NCBI GenBank assembly: GCA_023228025.1
Contig: JALOCD010000019.1
Span: 1-50,017, forward strand
Source: Prolixibacteraceae bacterium
Lineage (GTDB): Bacteria > Bacteroidota > Bacteroidia > Bacteroidales > Prolixibacteraceae
Direction: 5' to 3'
Length of the DNA: 50,017 nt
Within the stretch, counting starts at the first letter, position 1; each line of letters starts with the position of its first letter. A program made the position numbers and the translations under genes. Of this stretch, positions 26,133-34,488 are shown one piece after another. The notes beneath the pieces are model-generated. The model made no database searches. It saw nothing but the letters and a program-made list of their open reading frames with translations, and was not told the DNA's origin.

Positions 26133-27438
26133 ATGAAAATTAGATCAATTTTGGGGAGGATACCGATATTGGCATGCTTCCTTATCGTTTCGTTCGCTGA
26201 CGCCTTTGGTCAAAAGGCGCCATTAAAAGACTACCCTATTCAGCCTGTGAATTTTACAAATGTGAAAGTGCATGATTGAGCAGGATAAAATTGTTGGACA
26301 TGCCGTGCGGGCCACCTACATGTACTCAGGAATGGCGGATGTATCTGCCCTGACGGGTGAAGTCCCTTATCAAAAAGCCATCGACAAGATCTGGAACGAT
26401 CTCTTGCGGACCAAATTGTACGTCACCGGTGGAATAGGGTCAGCCGGAAAAAACGAAGGGTTTAGCGATCCCTATTCTTTGCCTAACCTTACAGCCTATT
26501 GCGAAACCTGCGCCTCGATCAGCAATGTATTCTGGAATTACCGGATGTTTCTTCTGGAAGGAGATGCCAAATATTTTGATGTCCTGGAAAGGACACTATA
26601 CAATGCCCTTTTATCGGGAATTTCGTTAAGCGCCGACCGGTTTTTCTACCCCAATCCGCTCGAATCGCATGGTAAAAATCAGCGCAGCGCATGGTTTGGC
26701 TGCGCCTGTTGCCCAAGCAATATCTGTCGTTTTATCCCTTCCGTACCCGGATATGTCTATGCTCAAAAAGATGATTCACTGTACGTAAACCTATTTATGA
26801 ATAACACGGCAACGATCAGTCTGCAAAGCAATCAAGTATCTATAGAGCAGGAAACGGACTATCCATGGTCTGGAAAAATTACCATGAAGATCAATCCCGA
26901 AAAGTCCGGAAAATTAAACCTCCTTGTAAGAATACCCGGATGGGCACAAAATCAGCCACTTCCATCAGATTTATACCGTTTTAGAAACCTGGAAAAGGCC
27001 AGGGCAACTATCAGCGTGAACGGAACCAACACTTCTTTTCAGCTCAAAAAAGGATATGCGGTGATTTCAAGGGAATGGAAGAAGGGTGATCAGCTTGTTT
27101 TGAACCTTCCCATGCCGATAAGGGAACTTATCGCTCATCCCGAAATCAAAGAGGACTCCGGCAGAGTGGCCATTCAGAGGGGACCGTTGATCTATTGTTT
27201 CGAATGGCCTGACAACAAAGAAGTTAATATACCAAACCTCCTGTTAAGCAACAAAAACAGTTACAATACAGCGTTTATGCCGAACCTTTTAAATGGCGTT
27301 ACCGTTATCAAAACAACCGGTATCGATACCGGTGAAAAATCGGAAAATGCCAAACAGCCCATAACAGCCATCCCCTACTACTCCTGGGCAAACAGAGGTA
27401 GCGGGGAGATGAATGTTTGGATGAGGGTTCAGAAATAA
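26133..27438 (+). pseudogene. GH127 beta-L-arabinofuranosidase remnant, internal deletion
   Basis: The gene starts at 26133 with an intact signal peptide and the family N-terminus (KDYPIQPVNF then TNVKVHD), but hits TGA at about 26279. In another frame from 26272 an open 388-residue segment resumes at the family's middle (VGHAVRATYMYSGMADV) and runs to the normal end. It includes the catalytic/zinc residues of GH127: Glu and Cys in YCETCA and the Cys pair in GCACCPSN. About 250-300 codons between KVHD and the resumed part are missing, and the deletion shifted the frame. The enzyme would have released beta-L-arabinofuranose from glycans. An internally started cytoplasmic product without an N-terminus is unlikely to fold. 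Confidence 0.8.
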
Positions 27439-27439
27439 A

Positions 27440-27502
27440 AGTTGAGAGTTAAGAGTTGAAAGTGGAGAGTTGAAAGTGGAGAGTTGAAAGTTGAAAGTTG
27501 AG
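27440..27502. repeat. Nine-copy period-7 tandem repeat (AGTTGAR)
   Basis: Nine consecutive degenerate heptamers (AGTTGAG, AGTTAAG, AGTTGAA, AGTGGAG and so on) fill the gap between the convergent ends of the GH127 remnant and the NagB-like gene. The unit is the same as at 13591-13637. Confidence 0.8.
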
Positions 27503-27506
27503 TGTC

Positions 27507-28439
27507 TCAGTGCATCTCGGTGTCGCAAACGCCGATTCCCCCCCTGAAATAGTTGAACTGTACGTTGGGATGACCGGCGAGCAAGGACATTGGCACCGAA
27601 CTATCCATGATCTTCTTACTTATCATGAATGCTGTTAACCTTTGACCAAAAGAATTGTCGTGTACACCGGCATGCCAAATAGAAACTTTATCCGCCTTCC
27701 AGGTTTGAACAGGTCCAACGGTAAGGGCTTGCCGTGGTATGCCAGTCACCACGCCTCCTCCACTCGTTCGTGCATTTTGGATACATGTAATCGGATGCAG
27801 ATCGACTACGCGTGCGGTAAGTTTTCTGTACTCCTCTGGCGTTGGCGGTACATCCTTGTACAATCCTTCACGTTTTACCGGATCATTGAATGCCCAGTGT
27901 TTGGTCTCACCCTGACCACCCTGCATCACCGCGCAGCGGACACCACTATCCCAACTATTAATATAACCGCTGGTATCAGCTTTTGGAAAATGCAGATTAG
28001 AATCCGGCATGCTTAATTTTTTCTCTATTCGATTGAAACATAACTCCCTGTCAGCCTTCTCAAAAGACAAAGGATGGGATGCATCCAGCTCTTTGCCGTC
28101 GACAACCCACTCATCCATCCCCCAGAAATGTGAATTGGAAAGGTTAATTTTTAACTCGTTGACAATTCGTGCAACAAGCGGCAATTGCTCCGTCGGGCCA
28201 ATAGGTCCGCATATTCCCACAGGCCGGTCAGCAGTTGATTGTTGCCAGGCTGTGATGTATTCGAGCGCTTCAGCAAGGTAAAAATCCTCCAAAGTATCAT
28301 AAATAAATACTTTAAATCCATCTCTGGATAGCTGGAGAAGGTCATTAGCCGAAAGTCTGGCAACGTCGTTGAGCAAATCATCTTCCAACGTTGTAAAATC
28401 CCACCATTCCGGTGCAAGCATGCTTAATTTTCGTGCCAT
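27507..28439 (-). CDS. NagB-like sugar isomerase/deaminase with altered active site
   Basis: A 310-residue member of the NagB/RpiA/CoA-transferase-fold glucosamine-6-phosphate deaminase family. The fold is clear from the VFIYDTLEDFYLAEALEY start, HFWGMDEWVVDG (cf. the DEY motif) and GGQGETKHWAFNDP. In true NagB that last motif reads GIGxDGHIAFNEP. Here the catalytic histidine stays, but the general-base aspartate position is Thr and the glutamate is Asp, so ordinary glucosamine-6-phosphate deamination is doubtful. It lies beside a PIG-L deacetylase and a Gfo/Idh oxidoreductase on the same strand, probably one operon. I infer a ring-opening or isomerising step on a related sugar. Confidence 0.8.
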   Translation of the reverse strand: MARKLSMLAPEWWDFTTLEDDLLNDVARLSANDLLQLSRDGFKVFIYDTLEDFYLAEALEYITAWQQSTADRPVGICGPIGPTEQLPLVARIVNELKINLSNSHFWGMDEWVVDGKELDASHPLSFEKADRELCFNRIEKKLSMPDSNLHFPKADTSGYINSWDSGVRCAVMQGGQGETKHWAFNDPVKREGLYKDVPPTPEEYRKLTARVVDLHPITCIQNARTSGGGVVTGIPRQALTVGPVQTWKADKVSIWHAGVHDNSFGQRLTAFMISKKIMDSSVPMSLLAGHPNVQFNYFRGGIGVCDTEMH

Positions 28440-28472
28440 CTTTATTATAAATTAGTTATCAATTACTTATCT

Positions 28473-28510
28473 CTCATAACTCATATCTCATAACTCATAT
28501 CTCATAACTC
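28473..28510. repeat. Period-7/14 tandem repeat (CTCATAA/CTCATAT)
   Basis: Alternating CTCATAA and CTCATAT heptamers, five in a row, span the stop codon (28495) of the PIG-L gene and its last codons. It is a different word but the same period as the other gene-end repeats. Confidence 0.7.
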
Positions 28511-29253
28511 CTTACCAGCTCCCCAAGCGCCTCCTTCAGCAAATTCTGCTGCGGAAACGCATGACCCAAATGCTGCCTGAAACCTTCAGCATATGTTACG
28601 TTGATTTCAGCGCCTCTTTTGGCTGAAAATCTTTTCATGGCAAGAATATACTCATCCATTTTGTGATGCGATCTTAGCCAGCTGCGCTGAGTTTCGTGAC
28701 AGCCCAACATCTCTTCCTTGATGGGCATCTCGCCGGTGATATCCACATAAACGGTAGGCTGAATTGGATTTCCAAGCAGATCTTTGCCATCCAAAGGATC
28801 GCTATAATAGAGGGTTGGCACCCCTTCAAGAATAGGTTCGCTCACCTCTAAATTTTTCATTCCAGCCGAGAAACAGGCAGTCAGTACAATCCGACTGGTT
28901 ATTTCATGATCGACCATGTAATCCGCCGGACTGGCAGTTAGCACCAACGAAGGTCTGACTTTTCTGATCAAAGCCGTCGTCCTGTTAATCGAATCCCTGT
29001 CGTAAGATATATAGACATCTTCAAATTCGAGGCAATGGTAGGTCGCATCCAGCACTGCCGCAGACCTTGCCGCTTCAACCCTTCTGATGGCGCTTATCTC
29101 TTCCCGTGTCAGTTCAGCAGAACCTTTGTCACCCGGAGTCATGGTCGCCATGTGAACCATCCAACCTGCTTTCTTTAACAACGAAAGTGTGCCGGCAGCC
29201 ATGATCTCGGCATCATCAGGATGGGAAAATATTCCTAAAACCCTCTTTTCCAT
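28495..29253 (-). CDS. PIG-L/LmbE family N-acetyl-sugar deacetylase
   Basis: A 252-residue cytosolic deacetylase. The zinc site is seen in FSHPDDAE (about 9-16), where the His, Asp and Asp correspond to the AHPDDE motif, and in the later DHEITSR histidine. The family removes acetyl groups from N-acetylglucosamine-containing compounds (PIG-L, MshB, BshB) or chitobiose. In Bacteroides a PIG-L domain can be fused to NagB; here the NagB-like gene is the next gene downstream, 55 bases away, which supports joint action on an amino-sugar derivative. Its C-terminal codons lie inside a heptamer repeat, so the last residues are probably not conserved. Confidence 0.87.
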   Translation of the reverse strand: MEKRVLGIFSHPDDAEIMAAGTLSLLKKAGWMVHMATMTPGDKGSAELTREEISAIRRVEAARSAAVLDATYHCLEFEDVYISYDRDSINRTTALIRKVRPSLVLTASPADYMVDHEITSRIVLTACFSAGMKNLEVSEPILEGVPTLYYSDPLDGKDLLGNPIQPTVYVDITGEMPIKEEMLGCHETQRSWLRSHHKMDEYILAMKRFSAKRGAEINVTYAEGFRQHLGHAFPQQNLLKEALGELVRSYEI

Positions 29254-29276
29254 AACAATAAAATTGATAGTATAAA

Positions 29277-30296
29277 TTATTGTAAACTATTTAAAGTGGA
29301 GACATCGTCAGCGGCAAACATAATTTCATGGGTATGCAGCGCTTCCGCCAAATTGGTCAGTGGCATCTCCTTATCTTCTGCCAGGGATTGAAAGAAGGTC
29401 TCAAAAAGCAATTGGTACGGATGATCGGAAACATCTCCCGAGTCGAGCATCTTCATGGAGAGCTCACTCCACTTGCCTTTGTTCAAACCGTTCAATTGTG
29501 TGGAGTAAAATTTGTTGTCGAGCAAGCTGCCCTCGCTTCCCACAAGATGTACGTGAAAATAATAGGGTTGCAGACAGTCAATCACAGAGGCGACTTTCCC
29601 TACGTTTCCATTTTTGAATTTAAGGATACTGACAGAGGTAGTCGGATAATCATATTTGGCGAAATCTTTGTTGGAAGAGTTGGTGGTAAAACCATTGATT
29701 GCCTCCACTTCATTTCCCATGCAAAGCAACAAGGCATCCAAGGCATGACACCCGGCAGAGAGAAGACTGCTTCCTGCAATTGCCTTGCTGATATTCCAAC
29801 GATATTGACCATACCATGGGCCAATACCATGGTAATAATCGACTTCACCGTAATGAATCTGACCTAGTAAACCCTTGTCGATAATAGATTTGATGGCCAT
29901 AAACTGACTTGAATACCGACATTCAAAACAGACACAAGTTTTGACTCCCGCTTCATCAACAGCATCCCTGATGGCAATACAATCAGACCAGTTCAGGGCT
30001 AGAGGTTTTTCTATGATCAGGTGTTTTCCGGCTTTAGCGGCAAGAATAGCCTGTTGCGCATGGTCAGAAGGATAACTGCATATATCGATAACATCAATCT
30101 CTGGATCAGCCAGCATCTGGTCTAAATTTGTATAACACTTTATTTGACAGCCATGTGCCGCGCTAATCACGGCTGGATCCAATTTTCGGGATGAACAAAT
30201 TGCAGTGACCTGTGCAAAGGAGGTTTTATTAATTGAATCAATGTGGGCTCCTGCCGCCCAGCTATAACCAACAATACCGACATTGTATCTTTTCAT
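29277..30296 (-). CDS. Gfo/Idh/MocA-family NAD(P)-dependent oxidoreductase
   Basis: A 339-residue oxidoreductase. It has an N-terminal Rossmann domain (GIVGYSWAAGAH in place of the usual GxGxxG, then CSSRK), the family EKPLALN motif (about 94-100) with its catalytic lysine, and a C-terminal beta-sheet domain containing GCHALDALL. Such enzymes oxidise or reduce sugars and inositols, often at C3, which would suit the DUF1080 keto-glycoside hydrolase nearby. It is the first gene of a probable operon with PIG-L (24-base gap) and the NagB-like gene, and it carries the shared 60-bp leader 43 bases upstream. Confidence 0.88.
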   Translation of the reverse strand: MKRYNVGIVGYSWAAGAHIDSINKTSFAQVTAICSSRKLDPAVISAAHGCQIKCYTNLDQMLADPEIDVIDICSYPSDHAQQAILAAKAGKHLIIEKPLALNWSDCIAIRDAVDEAGVKTCVCFECRYSSQFMAIKSIIDKGLLGQIHYGEVDYYHGIGPWYGQYRWNISKAIAGSSLLSAGCHALDALLLCMGNEVEAINGFTTNSSNKDFAKYDYPTTSVSILKFKNGNVGKVASVIDCLQPYYFHVHLVGSEGSLLDNKFYSTQLNGLNKGKWSELSMKMLDSGDVSDHPYQLLFETFFQSLAEDKEMPLTNLAEALHTHEIMFAADDVSTLNSLQ

Positions 30297-30299
30297 CCG

Positions 30300-30486
30300 T
30301 AAATATTATTGTTAAAAGATTAAAAATCAAATCGTACGTATGGAACTCGCAAAAAGCATTTACATCGCTTTTTGTGGTCAAAGTTCATGCTCGTTTCATG
30401 GTAGCACGATAAATAGTTTAGCGTCAACTTCTCCCCGAAAATAATGAAATAATTGAAGATAGCAATTAGATAAACCTAACATTTTA
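30300..30486. other. Upstream region of the Gfo/Idh operon, cut by the IS
   Basis: It contains leader copy B (30340-30399). The rest is AT-rich with no gene. The IS element begins at about 30487, so only about 190 bases of the original upstream region remain beside the operon. Confidence 0.5.
30340..30399 (-). promoter_or_regulatory. 60-bp leader shared with the GH127 gene (copy B)
   Basis: Read on the minus strand it matches copy A at 26030-26088. In this copy CAAAAAGC and GCTTTTTG form a perfect 8-bp stem around GATGTAAAT, suggesting a palindromic protein-binding site or RNA hairpin. It ends 43 bases before the Gfo/Idh ATG. Confidence 0.6.
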
Positions 30487-31864
30487 CAATGGTTCGGTAA
30501 ATTTTAATATAAATAATTGAATATCAATAAAATAAACAAAAAATAAGTATGAATTAATTTGGTTAAGACCTTAGAAATCAGTAATTTAAAAGATTATTCT
30601 GTAATTTTTTAAAAATGATTCCTAAGGTCAACAAATCGGTTAATCAACTAATATTCAGCATATTAGAAAGTGAAGTTTTCGAAAAACTGAATAAAACCCG
30701 AAAGGATTTTATTGTTAGCGTTCTTTGGCATATTTTGAGCATCAAAGGTAGGATTAATTTCCTGCAACTTGGAAGATTCAGTACTCTTTGTGAACAAACG
30801 TACCGGAACCAGTTTGAGAAAAAGTTTGACTTCTTCTCCTTTAATAAGCAGTTGATCAATCAAACCATTTCTGATGAAAGGGTTACAGCATTTGATCCTT
30901 CTTATATTCCCAAAGCTGGAAAGTTAACTTACGGAAGAGGTAGGTATTGGTCCGGTGTAGCCGGTGCGCCAAAATGGGGTTTGGATATCTGCGGTTTTGC
31001 CGTAGTTGATATTGTCAATAACACAGCCTTTCATTTAAATGCCTGGCAAACACCATCAGCTGATGAATTAGCTGAAAAAGGATTGAACCTATTGACTCAC
31101 TATGCAAGCCTTGTGACTGAAAATGCTGAGCAGTTCAAAGCGTTCTCTAACTATATCGTAGCCGATGCATATTTTTCCAAGAGACCAATTGTTAAAGCCG
31201 TAAAGTCATCAGGTCTTGAGTTCATTAGCCGTTTAAGAGATGACAGTGTTTTGATGTACAAGTTTACGGGAGAACGAACGGGTAAAAAAGGAGCACCAAA
31301 AAAGTATGCTGGTTTGGTGGACGTTCACAACTTTAACCCCAATCACTTTTCATTAGACCTGTCAAACGAACAGATTACAATCTACTCATTAGTTGTTTAT
31401 TCCAAGGCATTTAAAATGGACATCAAGTTGGCCATTGCGATATTTTATAAAGAAGGCGTAGAGACGGCAAGAAAACTATACTTCTCTACGGATTTGAAGC
31501 AAGCCGGTGAAAAAATTGTTCGCTACTATCAGTCACGTTTCCAGATTGAATTTCTGTATCGGGATGCAAAGCAGTTTACTGGTCTGACTTCCTGTCAAGC
31601 CAGAAGTAAAAACAAATTAGATTTTCACTTTAATGCAGCACTTACAGCGGTAAATATGGCAAAACAAGACTGGTTGATGACCAAAGGTAAAGTGGATAAA
31701 CCATTCTCAATGTCCGATTATAAAACATTGTATAACAACAATTTGATGCTCGAACGATTTATGTGCATGTTTGCTATAAACCCTAACACACCAAAAAATC
31801 AAAAAATTGTCAAAGAACTATTGGATTACGGCAAAATTGCAGCTTAAAATTTACCGAAGTATTG
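30487..31864 (+). mobile_element. Complete insertion sequence, IS4-like DDE family
   Basis: About 1378 bp. The terminal inverted repeats at 30487-30507 and 31844-31864 agree at 19 of 21 positions (15 perfect: TTCGGTAAATTTTAA). A 6-bp direct repeat ATTTTA directly abuts both ends (30481-30486 and 31865-31870), fitting a target duplication, though its AT-richness leaves room for chance. It encodes one intact transposase. Confidence 0.8.
30615..31847 (+). CDS. IS4-like DDE transposase
   Basis: A 410-residue transposase that fills the element. The DDE residues appear in order: first Asp in AFDPSYIPK (about 93), second Asp in IVADAYFSK (about 183) and third Glu in the RFQIEFLYRDAKQFTGL region (about 313). 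The Tyr/Arg/Lys context there resembles the Y-R-K signature of IS4 relatives. The N-terminal 80 residues look like the DNA-binding part. The frame is intact, so the element may be active. The exact IS family would need a database comparison; it could belong to an IS4-neighbouring group such as IS701. Confidence 0.88.
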   Translation: MIPKVNKSVNQLIFSILESEVFEKLNKTRKDFIVSVLWHILSIKGRINFLQLGRFSTLCEQTYRNQFEKKFDFFSFNKQLINQTISDERVTAFDPSYIPKAGKLTYGRGRYWSGVAGAPKWGLDICGFAVVDIVNNTAFHLNAWQTPSADELAEKGLNLLTHYASLVTENAEQFKAFSNYIVADAYFSKRPIVKAVKSSGLEFISRLRDDSVLMYKFTGERTGKKGAPKKYAGLVDVHNFNPNHFSLDLSNEQITIYSLVVYSKAFKMDIKLAIAIFYKEGVETARKLYFSTDLKQAGEKIVRYYQSRFQIEFLYRDAKQFTGLTSCQARSKNKLDFHFNAALTAVNMAKQDWLMTKGKVDKPFSMSDYKTLYNNNLMLERFMCMFAINPNTPKNQKIVKELLDYGKIAA

Positions 31865-31904
31865 ATTTTAACTACATTGCAGTATTTATAAATCGAAGAA
31901 ACCT

Positions 31905-32357
31905 ATGACATACAAATTACTTTTTGCACTGTGTGCCTCGTTCTTAATGATCCACCAAACAGACGGACAGGAATCGGGCAAAAAAACACCTCAGGAAGGA
32001 AATAAATACACCTTCGAAAACTGTATCAACAAGTTTAATAAGGATAAAACCATCAAAACCTCAGTCGGATACCAGTATTGGTTTATCGATCAAAATTTCC
32101 TGCCGGATGGATTGACGGTTAAGATGAGTGTGGTCGGCCCTAACCAGGCTACGCATGCGCCGCACAAACATCCCGGTGTCGAAATATTCTATGTCCTCGA
32201 GGGAACAGCCCAATTTTACCTGGATGGCAAAACCACAACCGGGGGGCCGAATACAACCTTTTACTGTCCCGTTGGCAGTGAACACGGCATCAGCAATGCC
32301 ACCAACAAGGAGTTAAAATACCTGGTTATCAGGAAGTACATTAAGGAAGTAAAATAG
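31905..32357 (+). CDS. Exported cupin-domain protein
   Basis: A 150-residue protein with a signal peptide (about 1-21) and one cupin barrel. The metal-binding HxH...E motif is in HKHPGVEIFYVLEG, and the second motif histidine is in PVGSEHGIS. A GGP turn and a tyrosine-rich strand fit a small-molecule binding cupin. It lies just downstream of the IS element, whose insertion may have removed or replaced its promoter, and it converges on rhaM. Its role in sugar metabolism is only a guess from the location. The ATG at 31905 starts the signal peptide directly. Confidence 0.82.
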   Translation: MTYKLLFALCASFLMIHQTDGQESGKKTPQEGNKYTFENCINKFNKDKTIKTSVGYQYWFIDQNFLPDGLTVKMSVVGPNQATHAPHKHPGVEIFYVLEGTAQFYLDGKTTTGGPNTTFYCPVGSEHGISNATNKELKYLVIRKYIKEVK

Positions 32358-32368
32358 AAAGGGAGAAT

Positions 32369-32683
32369 TTAATTCTGGTGAAAAACCTCGGTTAATGGAA
32401 GCGAAACCGGCGAATTATCCGGATTAACCTCCATGATATCAGCCATATACTTCCACCATTTTTTCACGATTTCAGTTTGAGGGAGCAGATCTGCCGTGCT
32501 ATTTTCCGACTGTTTCTGTACGGCAAAGAGTGCATTGGTCTCCTCGTCGAAAAAAATGGAATAGTCTGTTACCCCTGCCTTTGATAACTCCAAAGATAAT
32601 TCGGGCCAGATTTCATCGTGACGTTTTTTGTATTCTGCCAGAAATCCCGGCTTTAGTTTCATCTTAAAGGCTACTCTATTCAT
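32369..32683 (-). CDS. rhaM: L-rhamnose mutarotase
   Basis: A 104-residue single-domain protein of the RhaM/DUF718 family that interconverts alpha and beta anomers of L-rhamnose (or L-fucose-like sugars). Key features are RVAFKMKLKPG at the start, the catalytic-region KKRHDEIWPEL, the DYSIF strand and KKWWKYMADIM. Unusually, its ATG overlaps the stop of the haem O synthase gene by one base (TAATG), so it is the tail gene of the cytochrome oxidase operon. No rhaA, rhaB or rhaD genes are in the window, so this looks like operon hitch-hiking rather than shared function. Confidence 0.93.
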   Translation of the reverse strand: MNRVAFKMKLKPGFLAEYKKRHDEIWPELSLELSKAGVTDYSIFFDEETNALFAVQKQSENSTADLLPQTEIVKKWWKYMADIMEVNPDNSPVSLPLTEVFHQN

Positions 32684-33555
32684 TACATCAAAGCATTGAC
32701 TGCCAATTGAATAAAAACTATCATGGCATACATGTTAATCAGGATAAACGCTTTACGGATGGTTCCGCTCTCTTTTTCGCTAAATAGGTATTTATAAAAT
32801 TTGCTGATGAAATAAAGGTTGGTTAAGATCAAGGTACCAATTAATACCGGGTGAAGTTTAAACCCAAAGTATGGAAATAAAAGGAGAAACAGCGAAGTAG
32901 TCAATCCCCAAAAGAAGACAACCCGCTTGATCTGCAATTCGCTTAAGATCTTTGAAATAGATGAAAATCCCGCCTTTTCATATTCCTTACCATATTTGAT
33001 CATAAGTAGCCAAAAGTGGGGTACCTGCCACAGGCACACAAAGATGAAAAGGAAGATAGCATTGGGATGAAAGAGATATTGTCCGGCCGATGTCCAGCCC
33101 ATCAATGGAGGAATACCCCCTACCAATGCGCCGGGCAGAATGGCAATCCAGCTTCTGGTCTTCAGCGGCGTATAAATCAGGTTGTAAAAAACCACGTTTA
33201 AAAGGCCCAATATTGCCGGAATCCGGCCATTGTAAAGAAGCAAGGCTGTGCCGGCTATCATCAGCAAAACCGAAAGCAAAAATGCATGTAAGCCGGAAAT
33301 TTCGCCTGCCGGAATTGGACGTCTTCCGGTCCGTTTCATCAATGCATCCTGTTTATGCTCCTGTACCTGGTTCAGGACAGATGCACCCGACGAAAGGAAA
33401 AAGACCCCGAAAAAGAGAAAAAAGAGTGTTTCATCGGGCCTGCTACCTGACATAAAATATCCTGTCAGCGCGGAAAAGGAGACCATCGTCGAGAGTCGAA
33501 CCCTTACCAGCCTGCTTAAAATCGAAAAAACGGATCTATATTTACTTTGCTTCAC
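32683..33555 (-). CDS. ctaB: Protohaem IX farnesyltransferase (haem O synthase)
   Basis: A 290-residue membrane prenyltransferase of the UbiA superfamily with about eight hydrophobic segments. The prenyl-diphosphate site is NQVQEHKQD and RTGRRPIP; the first Asp of the usual NxxxDxxxD is Glu here. A second motif (GLLNVVFYNLIYTPLKTRS) follows. It makes haem O, precursor of haem A for the oxidase encoded upstream. Its start overlaps the end of the CoxB gene by 14 bases, confirming cotranscription. No ctaA (haem A synthase) is visible in the window, so that step must be encoded elsewhere or the oxidase uses haem O. Confidence 0.93.
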   Translation of the reverse strand: MKQSKYRSVFSILSRLVRVRLSTMVSFSALTGYFMSGSRPDETLFFLFFGVFFLSSGASVLNQVQEHKQDALMKRTGRRPIPAGEISGLHAFLLSVLLMIAGTALLLYNGRIPAILGLLNVVFYNLIYTPLKTRSWIAILPGALVGGIPPLMGWTSAGQYLFHPNAIFLFIFVCLWQVPHFWLLMIKYGKEYEKAGFSSISKILSELQIKRVVFFWGLTTSLFLLLFPYFGFKLHPVLIGTLILTNLYFISKFYKYLFSEKESGTIRKAFILINMYAMIVFIQLAVNALM

Positions 33556-34477
33556 CGGCTGTTTTGAAATAATCTACAATTTTATCCAGATCTTCTGCTG
33601 AAATTTTCTCTTTATACGACTGCATGAGCCCTTTGTTAAAACCCTTCACAACATCCGCATTTGGGTCAATAATTGATTTTTTAATGTAATCACCATTCGC
33701 TTCAATCTCCTTCTCACCAGAATCAGTCACCACCACTGTCTTCCGACCAAACAATCCCTTAAATGAGGGGCCAATGATCTTTGATCCGTCCATGGAATGG
33801 CAGGTCAGGCAGGCATTGGCCTTGATGATGGCAAGCCCAGGATGGTCCGGCACGTTTCCCGTGACTTTCAGGTCAGCAAGCCATTTATTGAACTCAAGGC
33901 TATCAACAACCACCGCTTTTGCCGTCATGGCCGAGTGGGCCAGTCCGCAATATTCAGTGCAATAAATATCGAACGTACCTTTCATAATCGGCCTGAACCA
34001 TAGATAGTTTTTATAACCCGGAATCACATCTTCCTTGACCCTGAAAGCCGGAATAAACAAGCTATGGTTGACATCTACCGATACCAGGTTCAGTTTTACA
34101 TTCTTGTTATACGGGACCACAAGTTCTTTGGATAGCTTACCGTTTCCGTAGTCAAATTCCCAGCTCCACATCTTACCGATCACGGTGACAGGCATCGCAT
34201 CTTTCGGAACCTGCCGCATGGGTGCAAATCCGACCCATCCATAATAAAACATCACCAAAACAATAAGAATTGGAATGACTGTCCAAACCACTTCCAGCTT
34301 TGTGTTGTGAGAAAATTGTTGAGGGTTTTTGTTTCTTTTACGCGAAAAATGGATCAGAATATAGATCATTAAAGCAGTAATCCCAATTGTAAAAATGAAG
34401 GAGACGGCAAAGATGAAAATAAAAGCCCTATCGACAGCACCGGCCAGATTCGAACCTTCGTTGAATAGTGTTTCCAT
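33542..34477 (-). CDS. coxB: Cytochrome c oxidase subunit II with fused cytochrome c (caa3 type)
   Basis: A 311-residue subunit II. Two N-terminal membrane helices (about 18-43 and 65-83) are followed by the periplasmic cupredoxin with the CuA site: VDVNHSLFIPAFRVK for the first His, then YCTEYCGLAHSAM with two Cys, His and Met. A C-terminal cytochrome c domain has one CxxCH (CLTCH) and a distal Met region near LMQSYK. The fused haem makes this a caa3-type oxidase that can accept electrons from a soluble or membrane cytochrome c or directly from a quinol-oxidising complex. It overlaps ctaB by 14 bases. Confidence 0.95.
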   Translation of the reverse strand: METLFNEGSNLAGAVDRAFIFIFAVSFIFTIGITALMIYILIHFSRKRNKNPQQFSHNTKLEVVWTVIPILIVLVMFYYGWVGFAPMRQVPKDAMPVTVIGKMWSWEFDYGNGKLSKELVVPYNKNVKLNLVSVDVNHSLFIPAFRVKEDVIPGYKNYLWFRPIMKGTFDIYCTEYCGLAHSAMTAKAVVVDSLEFNKWLADLKVTGNVPDHPGLAIIKANACLTCHSMDGSKIIGPSFKGLFGRKTVVVTDSGEKEIEANGDYIKKSIIDPNADVVKGFNKGLMQSYKEKISAEDLDKIVDYFKTAGEAK

Positions 34478-34488
34478 AGTTTTGGGAA

